This document shows positions 54,688 through 64,000 of a stretch of 64,000 nucleotides of DNA, piece after piece. The number at the start of each line of letters is the position of its first letter. Position 1 is the stretch's first letter. Below the pieces are notes generated by a model. The model saw only the letters and a list, made by a program, of their open reading frames with translations. It was not told the origin of the DNA and searched no databases. Origin of the DNA: Microcoleus sp. FACHB-DQ6 (lineage in GTDB: Bacteria; Cyanobacteriota; Cyanobacteriia; Cyanobacteriales; Microcoleaceae); contig JACJNV010000105.1 of the NCBI GenBank assembly GCA_014695175.1, positions 1 to 64,000 on the forward strand, given 5' to 3'. The translations under genes and the position numbers were made by a program.

Positions 54688-55359
54688 CTACGATCGCCAT
54701 TCAGTTTGTTGCTGCAAACACCTTAAAGCCTCCGCCGTCTCAACCTGCGGAAATTGCCCGTAAAAGCGGCTGACACTGTAAAAAGGGTGAGGAGTCTCCA
54801 GGACGATCGCCTTATCGCCCATTCCCGCCAAAAATCCCATCAAATCTGCCGGGGCGACAGGCGCGCAAATCCACAAAGCCATCGGCTGCTGCGACTGCAA
54901 AGCCTTAGCCGCCACAGCCATCGTCATCCCCGTAGCAATGCCGTCATCTACCAAAATCGCCAAAGCCCCCGCCGCGCTGACATTTGGGCGTCCCGGAGAC
55001 AAATCTGCCAGCAGAGATTGAGCATTATTTTGGGCCACGGGCAATGCTGATTTTTGCAAGCGCCAATTCTGCAACTTTTGCTTTTCCCAGAGGACGTGAC
55101 CGTCTGCAGTTGCAGCCCCGATCGCCAATTCTAAATTATCCGGGCGAGTAATTTTCTTAGCGACAACCACATCCAAAGGACAGCCCAAGCGACGCGCAAT
55201 CGGCACAGCAACGGGCAAACCCCCGCGCGGCAAGGCGTAAACAATCGGTTTCACCGCCTTCTGTGTCATTAAACTCAACTTGCCGAACTCGTCCACAACT
55301 GCCTCGGCCAGTTTTTCGCCTGCATCGGCGCGATCGTCAAAAAACGGGTTAGAGAACAT
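54688..55359 (-). CDS. Phosphoribosyltransferase-family protein
   Basis: 223 residues. N-terminal FDDRADAGEKLAEAV, then ALPRGGLPVAVPIARRLG (the hydrophobic-PRGG type) and the PRPP loop ALAILVDDGIATGMTM. This is the stand-alone type I PRTase found in many bacteria, often called predicted phosphoribosyltransferase. The nucleobase substrate is unclear. The membrane-protein gene at 54355-54645 follows in the same direction. Confidence 0.85.
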   Translation of the reverse strand: MFSNPFFDDRADAGEKLAEAVVDEFGKLSLMTQKAVKPIVYALPRGGLPVAVPIARRLGCPLDVVVAKKITRPDNLELAIGAATADGHVLWEKQKLQNWRLQKSALPVAQNNAQSLLADLSPGRPNVSAAGALAILVDDGIATGMTMAVAAKALQSQQPMALWICAPVAPADLMGFLAGMGDKAIVLETPHPFYSVSRFYGQFPQVETAEALRCLQQQTEWRS

Positions 55360-55551
55360 ATTTTTGCCTGTACGAGCTCAACCAAACAATTGGAGATTGT
55401 GCCAGTGTTAATTGGAGATTGTGCGTGAAGCGTAGCTATCCCGTAGGGAATCGACAGCATCCCATACCAGCATCTAGCCAATCTCAAATCACCAAACCCG
55501 ATCTAAACTATAAACTCTAGACTCCCAAATCTCTCCCTAATTGTAAAATGT

Positions 55552-56229
55552 ATGTCCAGCGACTTGCAACTCAGCCTTTTTGACAACAATCAAAGTGCCA
55601 CTTTTCAAACAGACTCAATACCAGCAAATGCCAAAATTCCCATCCCTCCCGGCACTTATCAAAATATGGAACAAATCGGCGAGCACTGCAACCGCTGCTA
55701 CCGCTGCGAATTGGGCAATACGCGCACTCACGCTGTCATCGGGCGTGGCAATCCTCAAGCCTCAATTTTGATTGTGGGAGAAGCGCCCGGACAAAACGAA
55801 GATGAAACCGGATTGCCCTTCGTCGGGCGATCGGGCCAACTGTTAGATAAGATTTTAGAATCCGTGGGATTGAGTGCAGAAACCGACGTATTCATTGCCA
55901 ACGTCATCAAATGTCGCCCTCCCAACAACCGCCCTCCGACAGCAAAAGAAATCGAAGCTTGCAAACCTTACTTGCTCGAACAAATTCGCATCTTAGACCC
56001 CAAAATTATTTTATTAACGGGGGCAACAGCCCTCAAAGGTTTGTTGAGCGACAAGCGACCAATTAGTAAAATCCGAGGTCAATGGATTGAATGGGAAAAT
56101 CGTTTGTGTATGCCAATTTTCCACCCATCTTACTTGCTGCGAAACCCCTCCCGCGAACCGGAGACTCCGAAATGGTATATGTGGCAAGATATGCAGGCTA
56201 TCAAGGCTAAATTGGATGAATTAAAATAG
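55552..56229 (+). CDS. Type 4 uracil-DNA glycosylase
   Basis: 225 residues. Iron-sulfur cysteines in CNRCYRCELG and in VIKCRPPNNRPPTAKEIEAC; catalytic/uracil-binding motif GEAPGQNEDETG (about 76-87) and FHPSYLLRNP near the C-terminus. These define family 4 UDGs, which remove uracil from single- and double-stranded DNA and bind one 4Fe-4S cluster. A Gln/Ser-rich head of about 40 residues precedes the core. Monocistronic. Confidence 0.92.
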   Translation: MSSDLQLSLFDNNQSATFQTDSIPANAKIPIPPGTYQNMEQIGEHCNRCYRCELGNTRTHAVIGRGNPQASILIVGEAPGQNEDETGLPFVGRSGQLLDKILESVGLSAETDVFIANVIKCRPPNNRPPTAKEIEACKPYLLEQIRILDPKIILLTGATALKGLLSDKRPISKIRGQWIEWENRLCMPIFHPSYLLRNPSREPETPKWYMWQDMQAIKAKLDELK

Positions 56230-56262
56230 CAATTCTAATATTTTTTTGTTTGTGCTTTGTAT

Positions 56263-56317
56263 GGGCGGGTTTCACGAACAATAATTGCCTAAAACAGATA
56301 ATCTCGTAAACCCGCCC
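56263..56317. repeat. Inverted-repeat element GGGCGGGTTT...AAACCCGCCC
   Basis: 10-bp perfect arms at 56263-56272 and 56308-56317 around an AATAATTGCCTAAAAC core. A related stretch is at about 47480-47537. Also a possible terminator of the UDG gene. Confidence 0.6.
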
Positions 56318-56370
56318 CCCACGGTAAATCGCTCAACCGAAAATTCGTGGATTTTCTTGCACCTCTGTCA

Positions 56371-56438
56371 GGAACAGGCAAGATGCCTGTTCCACAAGAA
56401 AATTATTTTCTATCAGGAACAGGCAAGATGCCTGTTCC
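56371..56438. repeat. Two tandem copies of a GGAACAGGCA palindrome
   Basis: GGAACAGGCA-AGA-TGCCTGTTCC occurs at 56371-56393 and again at 56416-56438, with similar flanks (TATC/TGTC before, ACAA after). A third GC-rich hairpin (GGGTGGGCG...CGCCCGCCC) follows near 56461-56480, right at the end of the next minus-strand gene. Confidence 0.85.
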
Positions 56439-56492
56439 ACAATAAACAATATTTCATGTGGGGTGGGCGTCTCGCCCGCCCAAAAATACAAT

Positions 56493-57092
56493 TTAGTTGC
56501 GAGACAACTTATTTTTTGCACGACAATCTCGCAGCCACAAACGAATCGCCTCAGCAATTTCGCTTTCACTATCTTGACCTAATAAAGGACGAACATCCGC
56601 CGCCGCAGTACCAAACCGAGAAACGATTTTTGCCAACTCCCAGCCGTTGTCCGTTTTAGCGAAAAACAGCCAATGATATTGCTGAATTTCAACTCGTTGT
56701 CCCCCGCGATACTGCCGTTCCAAAGTAGTAATGAAAACTTGACTGGCATTTTCAGGAACCGCATCCCCAGAATTTAAAGGTAACGGTTCAAACTCCGGGC
56801 GGCCGCCTAAAATTATTTGAGGCAGCGCGTAACCGGACGGTGTGTTTTTGTTAGAAGAAAAGTGCGATCGCACAATTACGCGATTAGCATAACTCGGCAA
56901 ATCTTGCAACAGGCGATCGACCAAAGTTTCTAAATCAGCGGGACATGGCGATCGCGCTAACAAATAATACCGACTTGCATTGATACTGTTAGTATGATTT
57001 GTCACAAAATTAACTGCCCAAGTCGGAGTTGCAACCGCAGATATCAGCAGATAAACACAGATGAACGCAGATAAAATTCCATTGGCGTTCAT
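56493..57092 (-). CDS. Secreted hypothetical protein
   Basis: 199 residues. Signal peptide ILSAFICVYLLISAVATP-TWA with cleavage expected after TWA. The mature part has CPADLETLVDRLLQDLPSYA, then VIVRSHFSSN, QIILGGRPEFEPLPL, and an FFAKTDNGWELAKIVSRFG segment. No family recognised. The DNA for residues 1-20 consists of GATGAACGC/GATAAACAC units that look like intergenic repeat filler (compare 57835-57866), so the signal peptide may be repeat-derived or the true start lies elsewhere. Confidence 0.6.
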   Translation of the reverse strand: MNANGILSAFICVYLLISAVATPTWAVNFVTNHTNSINASRYYLLARSPCPADLETLVDRLLQDLPSYANRVIVRSHFSSNKNTPSGYALPQIILGGRPEFEPLPLNSGDAVPENASQVFITTLERQYRGGQRVEIQQYHWLFFAKTDNGWELAKIVSRFGTAAADVRPLLGQDSESEIAEAIRLWLRDCRAKNKLSRN

Positions 57093-57129
57093 CGGCGTTT
57101 ATCGGCGGTAAAAAACAACATTACTATTG

Positions 57130-57840
57130 TTATCCCAACTCTTCACAAATACGCGCAAAAGCCGCCACCGGATCATCCGAAGCAGTAATCGGCCGCCCAA
57201 TCACCAGATAATCCGCACCAGCTTTCAAAGCCGCCTTCGGAGTCATCGATCGCTTTTGATCGCCTCCATCGGCCCATTTCGGACGCACACCGGGGCAAAC
57301 TAACACAAAATCATCCCCGCAACTCATTCTTAACTGTTCCACCTCTTGCGGAGAACAAACAGCACCAGCTAAACCCGTTTCCTTAGCCAACAATGCCATG
57401 TGCAAAGCATATTCCGGCAACTCCAAAGGTATTTTCAACTCAAAAGCCAACTGTCGCGAATTCAAACTCGTCAATAGAGTAATTGCAATCAACTTAGGAG
57501 TCGGTTGATCAACAGCCGCCGCCCCTTCAGTCAAAGCCAACTGTGCCGCTTTCAAAGCATCTTTACCACAAGTAGAATGGATAGTCAATAAATCCACATT
57601 ATACTTAGCAGCAGCCCGACAAGCACCAGCCACAGTATTCGGGATATCGTGAAACTTCAAATCGAGAAAAATCCGCTTTTCCCGCTGTTTTAAAATTTCC
57701 AAAATCCCCGGCCCGGAACTCACAAACAGTTCCAAACCCACTTTCCAGAAAGATACATCAGGCAGTTTGTCAAGAAGTGCGATCGCCTCTTCTTGACTCG
57801 AAACATCCAAAGCAACAATAATTCGATTATCAGCGTTCAT
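57130..57840 (-). CDS. pyrF: Orotidine 5'-phosphate decarboxylase
   Basis: 236 residues. [29 protein letters not shown], catalytic [17 protein letters not shown] (the Asp-Lys-Asp network), [21 protein letters not shown] and [15 protein letters not shown]. It decarboxylates OMP to UMP in pyrimidine synthesis. Close to tyrS (42 bases downstream of it, same strand), a common cyanobacterial neighbourhood. Confidence 0.95.
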   Translation of the reverse strand: MNADNRIIVALDVSSQEEAIALLDKLPDVSFWKVGLELFVSSGPGILEILKQREKRIFLDLKFHDIPNTVAGACRAAAKYNVDLLTIHSTCGKDALKAAQLALTEGAAAVDQPTPKLIAITLLTSLNSRQLAFELKIPLELPEYALHMALLAKETGLAGAVCSPQEVEQLRMSCGDDFVLVCPGVRPKWADGGDQKRSMTPKAALKAGADYLVIGRPITASDDPVAAFARICEELG

Positions 57841-57882
57841 CAGCGTTCATCTTCAGTATTCATCTGCGGTTAAAAAAGAGAT

Positions 57883-59115
57883 TCAAGACACCAAACGAAC
57901 AAACTTATTCTTCCCAACCTGCAAAACCTTACCGCATAAATCAGCAGGTGATTCAAAAGTAAGGTTAACATCAGAAACCCGATCGCCCTCCAACTTCACC
58001 CCGCCACCCTGCATCAACTTCCGGGCATCGCCGCTGCTTTTACAAAGCCCGCTAGCACTGAGAATATAAAACAACTTAGCCGGGAACTGCACACTTGCCA
58101 AAGAAAACTCCGCCACAGCATCAGCTTGTCCCGCAGCACCTTTAACCAGGGCAATTGCATCTTGTTGTGCGCGTTCCGCCGCTTCCTTCCCCCGATACTG
58201 GCGCACCACATCCACAGCCAAAAGTTTCTGTTTTTCTCGCGGATTTTCGGGCAATTCATCAAGCGGCAAATCTGTCAATAGTTCAAAATATTGGGCGATC
58301 GAACTATCAGCAATTTTCTCCAACTTAGAATACATCGTCAGCGGGTCTTCCGACAAACCCACATAATTGTTCAAAGACTTCGACATCTTTTGCACCCCGT
58401 CAGTCCCGATCAAAATCGGCATCAGCAAACCAAACTGCGGTTTCATCCCAAAATGTCGCTGCAAATCTCTCCCCACCGCAATATTAAACTTTTGGTCGGT
58501 TCCCCCCAACTCCACATCCGCTTCCAAAGCCACGGAGTCGTAACCCTGCATGAGTGGATACAGAAACTCATGCAGATAAATCGCATTTTCCTGCTGCATC
58601 CTGGTATCAAATCCCTCTTTAGCGAGCATCTGCTGCACCGTCATAGTCTTCAGCAGTTCCAAAACCTTCGCCAAGTCCAATTTCGACAACCACTCGGAGT
58701 TGTAGCGAATTTCCAAACGTCCGGGTGTGTCAAAATCTAGAATCGGACGCACTTGGTCTAAATAAGTCTTGGCATTTTCCGCCACTTGTTCGGCCGTCAA
58801 CTGGGTTCGCATCTCGGATTTCCCTGTCGGATCGCCAATTCTTGCGGTAAAATCTCCGATCAGCAGTACGGCTGTGTGACCGGCATCCTGAAAAGCTCGC
58901 AGCTTGCGGACGCAAAGGCTGTGTCCCAAGTGAATGTCACACCCTGTCGGGTCAATTCCGAGTTTGACGCGCAAAGGTCGATCGACTTTTGCCAGCAGTT
59001 GGGCTAAATTTTCGTCAGGGTTGCTAGAATCAGGTCGATCTGGAAAAATCTCGCTGACGCCGCGGTAAAGCGCTGAAAGGTTAGGAGTTATCATCGGGGA
59101 GCGATCGTCCATCAT
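57883..59115 (-). CDS. tyrS: Tyrosyl-tRNA synthetase
   Basis: 410 residues from ATG 59115; a GTG at 59151 or ATG at 59094 ([12 protein letters not shown]) are alternatives. Class I motifs: HIGH-equivalent [26 protein letters not shown], and [11 protein letters not shown]. The KMSKS spelling marks the TyrZ-type branch rather than KFGKS. C-terminal S4 RNA-binding domain ([15 protein letters not shown]). It charges tRNA-Tyr. pyrF follows in the same direction. Confidence 0.94.
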   Translation of the reverse strand: MMDDRSPMITPNLSALYRGVSEIFPDRPDSSNPDENLAQLLAKVDRPLRVKLGIDPTGCDIHLGHSLCVRKLRAFQDAGHTAVLLIGDFTARIGDPTGKSEMRTQLTAEQVAENAKTYLDQVRPILDFDTPGRLEIRYNSEWLSKLDLAKVLELLKTMTVQQMLAKEGFDTRMQQENAIYLHEFLYPLMQGYDSVALEADVELGGTDQKFNIAVGRDLQRHFGMKPQFGLLMPILIGTDGVQKMSKSLNNYVGLSEDPLTMYSKLEKIADSSIAQYFELLTDLPLDELPENPREKQKLLAVDVVRQYRGKEAAERAQQDAIALVKGAAGQADAVAEFSLASVQFPAKLFYILSASGLCKSSGDARKLMQGGGVKLEGDRVSDVNLTFESPADLCGKVLQVGKNKFVRLVS

Positions 59116-59289
59116 ATTTTGCCAAAGTGCAGCAGAATTAGTTACACTCACTGGTTGACGAATAAAAACATAACTATCAAGCTACTATAATCCCAAAGCT
59201 GACCGGCTTTCATTAGCTGACAGTCTCTAGGGTTCGCATCTAAAATTAAAAGTCTTAAACCCCAAATCGAGTGAGGAAGTGAAATCCAC

Positions 59290-61209
59290 GTGTCAACCAA
59301 CGCAGTCCGCAATAACACGGAAAACTCAGCCCCCGTATTCGAGTTTGTTCAGTCAGTCAGTAAAGTGACCGCCGGAACCATACTCAGCATGACAATGCTT
59401 GCCAGTTCCGTAGTCGCTGGTGGACTGGTTGGCTTAGCGATCAGCTTCCGCAATTTGCCAGATGTTCGGATCTTGCAAACCTACTCTCCCACAGAAACTA
59501 CCCACATTTACGACATCAACGGCAAGCCCCTAGCCAGCATCCACGACGAAGCCAACCGGGATGTCGTACCCCTTAACCAAATCTCCCCGAACCTGAAACG
59601 AGCCGTTCTGGCGATCGAAGATAGCAACTTCTTCACCCACAAAGGCATCAACCCCGGCGGGATAGCCCGAGCTCTCATAGTCAACCTAGAGAAAGGTCGA
59701 ACCGTGGAAGGCGGCTCGACGATGACTATGCAGCTAGTCAAGAACCTGTTTCTTTCTCCCCAGTCAAAATTTAGTCGCAAGGTAGCTGAAGCGGTAATGT
59801 CTATCCGCTTGGAGCAAATTCTCAACAAAGACCAAATTCTGCAACTATACCTGAATCAAATCTACTTAGGTCACAACTTGTACGGCGTAGAGACAGCCTC
59901 TCGAAGCTATTTCAACAAGTCAGCAAGTAATTTGACTCTTTCAGAAGCAGCGATGCTGGCAGGCTTAATTTCTGCCCCCGAAGAATTCAGTCCTTTCGTC
60001 AATTACAAGTTGGCAAAAGAGCGGCAGGAAATCGTTTTAAACCGCATGAAGGATCTTAAATGGATTACGCCGGCCCAAGAGACTGCGGCCCGCCGGGAAA
60101 AAATTAAGCTAGGCAAAATTACCTCTTTTGGCGGCTCTCAAGTTCCTTACGTAACACAAGCCGTAGTCCAGGAACTGACTAGGCGTTTCGGGCGAGATGC
60201 CGTGGTTAAGGGAGGAATGCGCGTTCAAACCACGATCGACCTCAAAATGCAGCGCATAGCCGAAGAAACAGTCAAAGCGTGGCACAATCGGCTTTACTAC
60301 CAAGGGCTGTTTTACGATCGTGAGGAAGGTCAAATTGCCCTAGCCGCCGTCGATCCCCGCACCCACTTCGTCAAAGCAATGGTGGGCGGCGTCGATTACG
60401 AAAAAAGTCAGTTCAACCGCGCCATTCAAGCACGCCGCCAGCCCGGATCTTCTTTTAAACCTTTTATCTACTACGCTGCCTTTGCTAGTGGCAAATACGG
60501 CCCGGATTCAGTTGTCTACGACTCCCCTGTCGGCTACCGCGACGGCGACGGCTACTACTACCCTCAAAACTACGGTGGCGGCTTCTCTGGTGCCGTCAGC
60601 ATCCGCAGAGCTTTGGAAGTATCTCTGAACATTCCCGCCGTCAAGCTTGGCCAAGAAGTCGGATTGAATAAAGTGATTGAGATTTGCCGCGTACTCGGCA
60701 TCAGAAGTCCGATGGAACCGGTGATTTCTTTGCCCTTGGGTGCCGTTGACTTGACTCCTTTAGAAATGGCAGGAGCTTTTGCTACCTTCGCCAACAACGG
60801 CTGGCATTCTGACACCACGTTTATCGTGCAAGTAACTGACAGCAGCGGCAACGTCTTGCTCGACAATACGCCTAAACCCAAATTAGTTCTCAATTCCTGG
60901 GCTGCGGCATCTGTCAACAGCGCCCTGCAAGGGGTAATTACCAGCGGAACGGCAAGGGCGGCTCAACTTGGGCGGCCGGCTGCTGGGAAAACTGGTACAA
61001 CTTCCTCAGAACGGGATATCTGGTTTGTGGGTTACGTACCGCAGTTGTCGGTGGCTGTTTGGATGGGCAACGACAATTATAGACCGATGAGCTACGGTGC
61101 TACAGGTGGTACTATTGTCGCCCCTGTTTGGCGTGATTTTATGAGCCAAGCTTTGGAAGGTGTTCCCGCAGAAAGTTTCAAACCTCCTTCATCTTTTGAG
61201 CGGCCTTAA
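59290..61209 (+). CDS. Class A penicillin-binding protein (PBP1a-like)
   Basis: 639 residues, GTG start with GAGGAAG upstream. One transmembrane helix at about 30-55 ([20 protein letters not shown]). Glycosyltransferase domain with catalytic Glu near 110 ([12 protein letters not shown]) and [14 protein letters not shown]. Transpeptidase with SxxK Ser near 387 ([12 protein letters not shown]), SLN ([12 protein letters not shown]) and KTGT near 567. It polymerises and cross-links peptidoglycan outside the plasma membrane. Slightly short: no C-terminal extension. Several mrcA/ponA paralogues exist in cyanobacteria, so no symbol is given. Confidence 0.93.
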   Translation: MSTNAVRNNTENSAPVFEFVQSVSKVTAGTILSMTMLASSVVAGGLVGLAISFRNLPDVRILQTYSPTETTHIYDINGKPLASIHDEANRDVVPLNQISPNLKRAVLAIEDSNFFTHKGINPGGIARALIVNLEKGRTVEGGSTMTMQLVKNLFLSPQSKFSRKVAEAVMSIRLEQILNKDQILQLYLNQIYLGHNLYGVETASRSYFNKSASNLTLSEAAMLAGLISAPEEFSPFVNYKLAKERQEIVLNRMKDLKWITPAQETAARREKIKLGKITSFGGSQVPYVTQAVVQELTRRFGRDAVVKGGMRVQTTIDLKMQRIAEETVKAWHNRLYYQGLFYDREEGQIALAAVDPRTHFVKAMVGGVDYEKSQFNRAIQARRQPGSSFKPFIYYAAFASGKYGPDSVVYDSPVGYRDGDGYYYPQNYGGGFSGAVSIRRALEVSLNIPAVKLGQEVGLNKVIEICRVLGIRSPMEPVISLPLGAVDLTPLEMAGAFATFANNGWHSDTTFIVQVTDSSGNVLLDNTPKPKLVLNSWAAASVNSALQGVITSGTARAAQLGRPAAGKTGTTSSERDIWFVGYVPQLSVAVWMGNDNYRPMSYGATGGTIVAPVWRDFMSQALEGVPAESFKPPSSFERP

Positions 61210-61224
61210 TTATCAGTCATTAGT

Positions 61225-61301
61225 CATTGGGCATTGGGCATTGGGCATTGGGCATTGGGCATTGGGCATTGGGCATTGGGCATTGGGCATTGGGCATTGG
61301 G
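61225..61301. repeat. Perfect (CATTGGG)11 heptamer array
   Basis: Eleven exact copies of CATTGGG, then C/T-rich filler (TTCCTTCTTCC) to the end of the DUF1825 gene. Apparent open frames reading ALGIGHW repeats are an artefact. Shorter copies recur at about 61857-61877, with a TCAACAG/TCAACTG run at 61909-61942. Confidence 0.95.
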
Positions 61302-61377
61302 AATACTTTCTTTTTCTTCCTTCTTCCTTCTTCCTTCTTCCCTCTTCCTTCTTCCTTCTTCATTCTTCCTTCTGACA

Positions 61378-61701
61378 CTAAGACTGTTTTTCCAGCTCAG
61401 ATTTCATCCGCTCCAGCGTTGAGTTCATTTGATCGAACATCTGCTGGGGCGTGATGCCAAATTGATTGAGCTGTGTTTTTAACTGCTCTACAGTCATCTG
61501 AGCCATGAAGTCCTCAGACAGCTCAAAGCGCTTCATAAAAATACGGTAGCGCTCCATCATTGATTCCATCTGAGCGATGAACATTTTCTTGCCTTCGCGA
61601 TCGAATTTCCCGTAATTGCCACCTAGTTTGATGAGAGATTGATAGTCTTCAAACAACAGCTTGGCTTCTTGCTGAACAATTTCTGAATCAAAAAATCCCA
61701 T
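61378..61701 (-). CDS. DUF1825 family protein
   Basis: 107 residues, AGGAAAG before the [23 protein letters not shown] and [20 protein letters not shown] are the DUF1825 signature; the C-terminus is a charged helix ([16 protein letters not shown]). All-helical, soluble, conserved across cyanobacteria and function unknown. Confidence 0.9.
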   Translation of the reverse strand: MGFFDSEIVQQEAKLLFEDYQSLIKLGGNYGKFDREGKKMFIAQMESMMERYRIFMKRFELSEDFMAQMTVEQLKTQLNQFGITPQQMFDQMNSTLERMKSELEKQS

Positions 61702-61946
61702 AGCTTTCCTAATGTTTTAATATTCTACTAATTTTGATCTAGGCGAGAAATCCCGCTGCTTTTTGTACCATTTTATCAGTTGCCGGAGGAAGTCCCTACC
61801 CCTTAAGGCACAAGAATAAGTAGAAATTTCCGTACAGGATTAGGCATGGGAATGGGGCATTGGGCATTGGGCATTGGAAATGCGGCATGGGGCTTGAGAT
61901 GACAACAGTCAACTGTCAACAGTCAACTGTCAACAGTCAACTGACT

Positions 61947-62540
61947 TTAAACTTCCCCGATGCGTTCTAGAGGCCAAAACCGCACTACAGCGCGGCCGAT
62001 GATGTTCTGCTTAGGTAAAAATCCCCACCTGCTGGAGTCGTTGCTGTTGTTGCGGTTGTCTCCCATCACAAAGTATTCATTTTCTGGGACGCGAAAAGGT
62101 CCCCACTGATATTTAGGAGGTTCGGCAATATATTTTTCAACGAGGGGTTGGTCGTTGAGATAAACTAAACCTTTTTTAACGGCGACGGTTTGACCCGGTA
62201 AGCCAATTATCCGCTTGATGAATGCTTGGTCTTGGGTAAAGCCTTCTTCTTGCAACTTTTCCGGGGGAGTAAATACTACGATGTCGCCAGTTTTTGGAGG
62301 TTCGAGGTAGTAGGAGATTTTTTCGACTACGACGCGATCGCCCACGTGCAAAGTAGGTACCATAGAATCTGAGGGTATGTAGCGCGGTTCGGCGACCACG
62401 GCTCGAATCACTATTGCTAAACTCAAAGCAATAATCACTATCTGAAGATTTTCTCGCTGCGACTTCCACGCTTTCTGCCACCAGCTTTCCGGCGGATTTT
62501 CTGCTACTTGTGTACCCAACTTATTTTTTTCAGATGTCAT
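61947..62540 (-). CDS. lepB: Signal peptidase I
   Basis: 197 residues from ATG 62540 (MTSEKNKLGTQ); the frame is open to 62594. One membrane anchor (NLQIVIIALSLAIVIRAVV, 31-49), then the catalytic Ser59 in PSDSMVPTL and Lys109 in DQAFIKRIIGLPG, and box E GDNRNNSNDSRxWG-like sequence (GDNRNNSNDSSRWGFLP). It cleaves signal peptides of exported and thylakoid-lumen proteins. Normal length for cyanobacterial LepB. Confidence 0.94.
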   Translation of the reverse strand: MTSEKNKLGTQVAENPPESWWQKAWKSQRENLQIVIIALSLAIVIRAVVAEPRYIPSDSMVPTLHVGDRVVVEKISYYLEPPKTGDIVVFTPPEKLQEEGFTQDQAFIKRIIGLPGQTVAVKKGLVYLNDQPLVEKYIAEPPKYQWGPFRVPENEYFVMGDNRNNSNDSSRWGFLPKQNIIGRAVVRFWPLERIGEV

Positions 62541-62824
62541 GAAAGTCCTCGCTAAATAGTTGCCATTAATTATCTGATTAAGCTCGCTCAGCATTTAAAT
62601 TGCATCTCAAAAAATAATCAAACCATGAGCGGGCTGGGCACGCGAACCAGCCCCTAATATACAATTTAAATGCTGTAGAGCTTACCATTGAAGTAGGTCA
62701 CTGTTAATTACTAGACGTGCAGTGTCGGCATTCGCAAACAATCTTGAAAAGCATCTGCGTTGCATCTGTGGTTTCCCTATCAATCAAAGATTTATGCAAT
62801 AAGTCTCCCCTTGATATTAACTCA
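62541..62824. other. Intergenic region, no gene seen
   Basis: About 280 bases upstream of lepB, between it and the clpC terminator. Repeat-like GGGCTGGGCACGCGAACCAG near 62631 and TCTGCGTTGCATCTGTGG near 62753. Confidence 0.4.
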
Positions 62825-62861
62825 TAAAAAAGGCAGAGAATTTAAATTCTCTACCTTTTTT
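62825..62861 (-). terminator. Terminator of clpC
   Basis: The palindrome AGAGAATTTAAATTCTCT within GGCAGAGAA...TTCTCTACC, flanked by A-run and T-run, about 80 bases beyond the clpC stop. Works in either direction by sequence. Confidence 0.85.
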
Positions 62862-62938
62862 ATTTGAGGATTTTGAGTTGTTTGCGATTACGAGATTGGT
62901 TATTTCAAAACTTTACTCGCGATCGCACTTACTCAATC

Positions 62939-64000
62939 TTACTCAGCGCCTTGGGGCAGCAATTCCCGCTTTTGACCTTGCAGCACCTTAACAATTCCGT
63001 CCTCGCCCACATCGACAACAGCGGTGTCGCCGTCTTTGATGCGGCCAGAAAGGATTTCCTCAGCCAAACTGTCTTCCAGCAAGCGCATGATGGCGCGGCG
63101 CAGGGGTCGGGCTCCGTAGCTGGGGTTGTAGCCTTCTTCTACCAGCCGTTCCTTGAATTTTTCGGTCACTTCCAGGGTGATTCCCTGTTCTGTCAAACGA
63201 CCGAACACTTCTTTGAGCATGATGACCGCGATTTCCTTGACTTCTTCCTTGTTCAACTGGCGGAAGACGATAATTTCGTCGAGTCGGTTGAGGAATTCGG
63301 GGCGGAAGTAGTTTTTGAGTTCTTCGTTAACCAAAGAACGAATGCGGTTGTAATTAGCATCGGCTTGGTTGTCGCTGAACTCGAAACCGAGACCGCCGCC
63401 GCCTTTTTCAATCACCTTAGAACCGATGTTTGAGGTCATAATCAGCAGCGTATTTTTGAAGTCTACGGTGCGACCTTTGGCATCTGTTAAGCGACCGTCT
63501 TCCAATATTTGCAAAAGCATATTGAAGACATCGGGGTGGGCTTTTTCGATTTCGTCGAACAGCACGACGGTGTAAGGACGGCGGCGGACTGCTTCTGTGA
63601 GTTGGCCGCCTTCGTTGTAGCCGACGTAGCCTGGAGGAGAACCGATGAGTTTGGAGACGGTGTGACGTTCCATGTACTCCGACATATCCAGCCGAATCAT
63701 GGCGTCTTCGGAACCGAAGAAGTAGCCGGCTAGGGCTTTGGTGAGTTCGGTTTTGCCGACGCCGGTGGGCCCGGAGAAGATGAAACTGGCGATCGGGCGA
63801 TTTGGATTTTTCAAGCCAACGCGAGCGCGGCGGATGGCGCGGGAAACGGCTTTCACTGCTTCTTCCTGGCCGATCAAGCGCTGGTGCAAGGTATCTTCCA
63901 TGTGCAGCAGCTTTTCGGATTCGGATTCGGTCAGTTTGTTTACCGGTACGCCCGTCCAGCTTGCCACGATTTGAGCGATATCTTCTTCGGTGACAACTGG
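62939..64000 (-). CDS. clpC: ClpC ATPase, C-terminal part (5' end outside window)
   Basis: About 353 residues visible, open through base 64000. [20 protein letters not shown], then the second AAA+ domain: [20 protein letters not shown], Walker [10 protein letters not shown], pore-loop [17 protein letters not shown], Walker [12 protein letters not shown], sensor-1 IMTSNIGS, and C-terminal D2-small [17 protein letters not shown]. ClpC unfolds substrates for the ClpP/ClpR protease and is essential in cyanobacteria. The C-terminus is complete at [12 protein letters not shown]. Confidence 0.95.
   Translation of the reverse strand, partial: PVVTEEDIAQIVASWTGVPVNKLTESESEKLLHMEDTLHQRLIGQEEAVKAVSRAIRRARVGLKNPNRPIASFIFSGPTGVGKTELTKALAGYFFGSEDAMIRLDMSEYMERHTVSKLIGSPPGYVGYNEGGQLTEAVRRRPYTVVLFDEIEKAHPDVFNMLLQILEDGRLTDAKGRTVDFKNTLLIMTSNIGSKVIEKGGGGLGFEFSDNQADANYNRIRSLVNEELKNYFRPEFLNRLDEIIVFRQLNKEEVKEIAVIMLKEVFGRLTEQGITLEVTEKFKERLVEEGYNPSYGARPLRRAIMRLLEDSLAEEILSGRIKDGDTAVVDVGEDGIVKVLQGQKRELLPQGAE

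Noticed and set aside
61160-61375. Frames reading ALGIGHW tandem repeats
   Set aside because: Translation of the CATTGGG heptamer array; present in several frames, no start signals.
62864-63433. 189-codon plus-strand frame
   Set aside because: Antisense shadow of clpC.

Overview
The window looks like chromosome of a filamentous, Oscillatoriales-type cyanobacterium (Microcoleus/Oscillatoria-like; inference). The signs are the dense HIP1 octamer GCGATCGC, many intergenic heptamer repeats (STRR type), a cyanobacterial nrtABCD nitrate transporter, and families known mainly from cyanobacteria (DUF1822, DUF1825, TIGR03792-like, Uma2, vMAP-NB-ARC, DUF6745-like). I saw no rRNA, tRNA or CRISPR array.

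Layout. 1-5.0 kb is scarred: an IS110-like transposase tail, a 3' remnant and a 5' remnant of one membrane C39-peptidase gene on either side of its intact copy, a beheaded isochorismatase-family gene, and a chemoreceptor preceded by the stop-interrupted N-terminus of a second one. 5.4-8.1 kb is a P-type cation ATPase. 9.0-14.7 kb is nrtA-nrtB-nrtC-nrtD without nirA or narB; complementary heptamer arrays separate nrtB and nrtC. 14.8-15.1 kb holds a MITE-like element and a structured RNA candidate with a B12-box-like segment and a terminator, but no sense gene after it. 15.3-18.8 kb is a minus-strand group: an LRR protein, a paralogue sharing its C-terminal domain, and a 97-residue protein. 19.0-20.2 kb has a coupled pair of small genes and a Uma2 nuclease-like gene. 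20.3-23.2 kb is a hybrid kinase/diguanylate cyclase.

23.7-29.6 kb: methyltransferase, KptA RNA 2'-phosphotransferase, an AAA ATPase with an unusual Walker B, a PAS histidine kinase and a small ABM-like protein. 29.7-35.5 kb looks like a defence/conflict island: a ParE/ParD-like pair between 54-bp direct repeats, a large SNF2-like helicase, and a divergent vMAP-type NB-ARC ATPase, with iterated AAAAATGT-like boxes in the shared promoter region. 36-43.5 kb is mostly housekeeping: coiled-coil membrane protein, M3 oligopeptidase, remA-gmk, xseA-xseB.

43.7-49.5 kb is the most system-like unit: a divergent sigma-70-like factor, a DUF1822 protein whose start overlaps the sigma stop (TAATG), and a 1225-residue TPR-CHAT caspase-like protease with nine near-identical 46-residue repeats. 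49.8-64 kb is ordinary chromosome: CsbD, PHP phosphoesterase, TPR, histidine phosphatase, VOC, phosphoribosyltransferase, type 4 UDG, pyrF, tyrS, class A PBP, DUF1825, signal peptidase I and the C-terminal part of ClpC, which runs off the right edge.

All functional names rest on reading motifs by eye; no database search was run.
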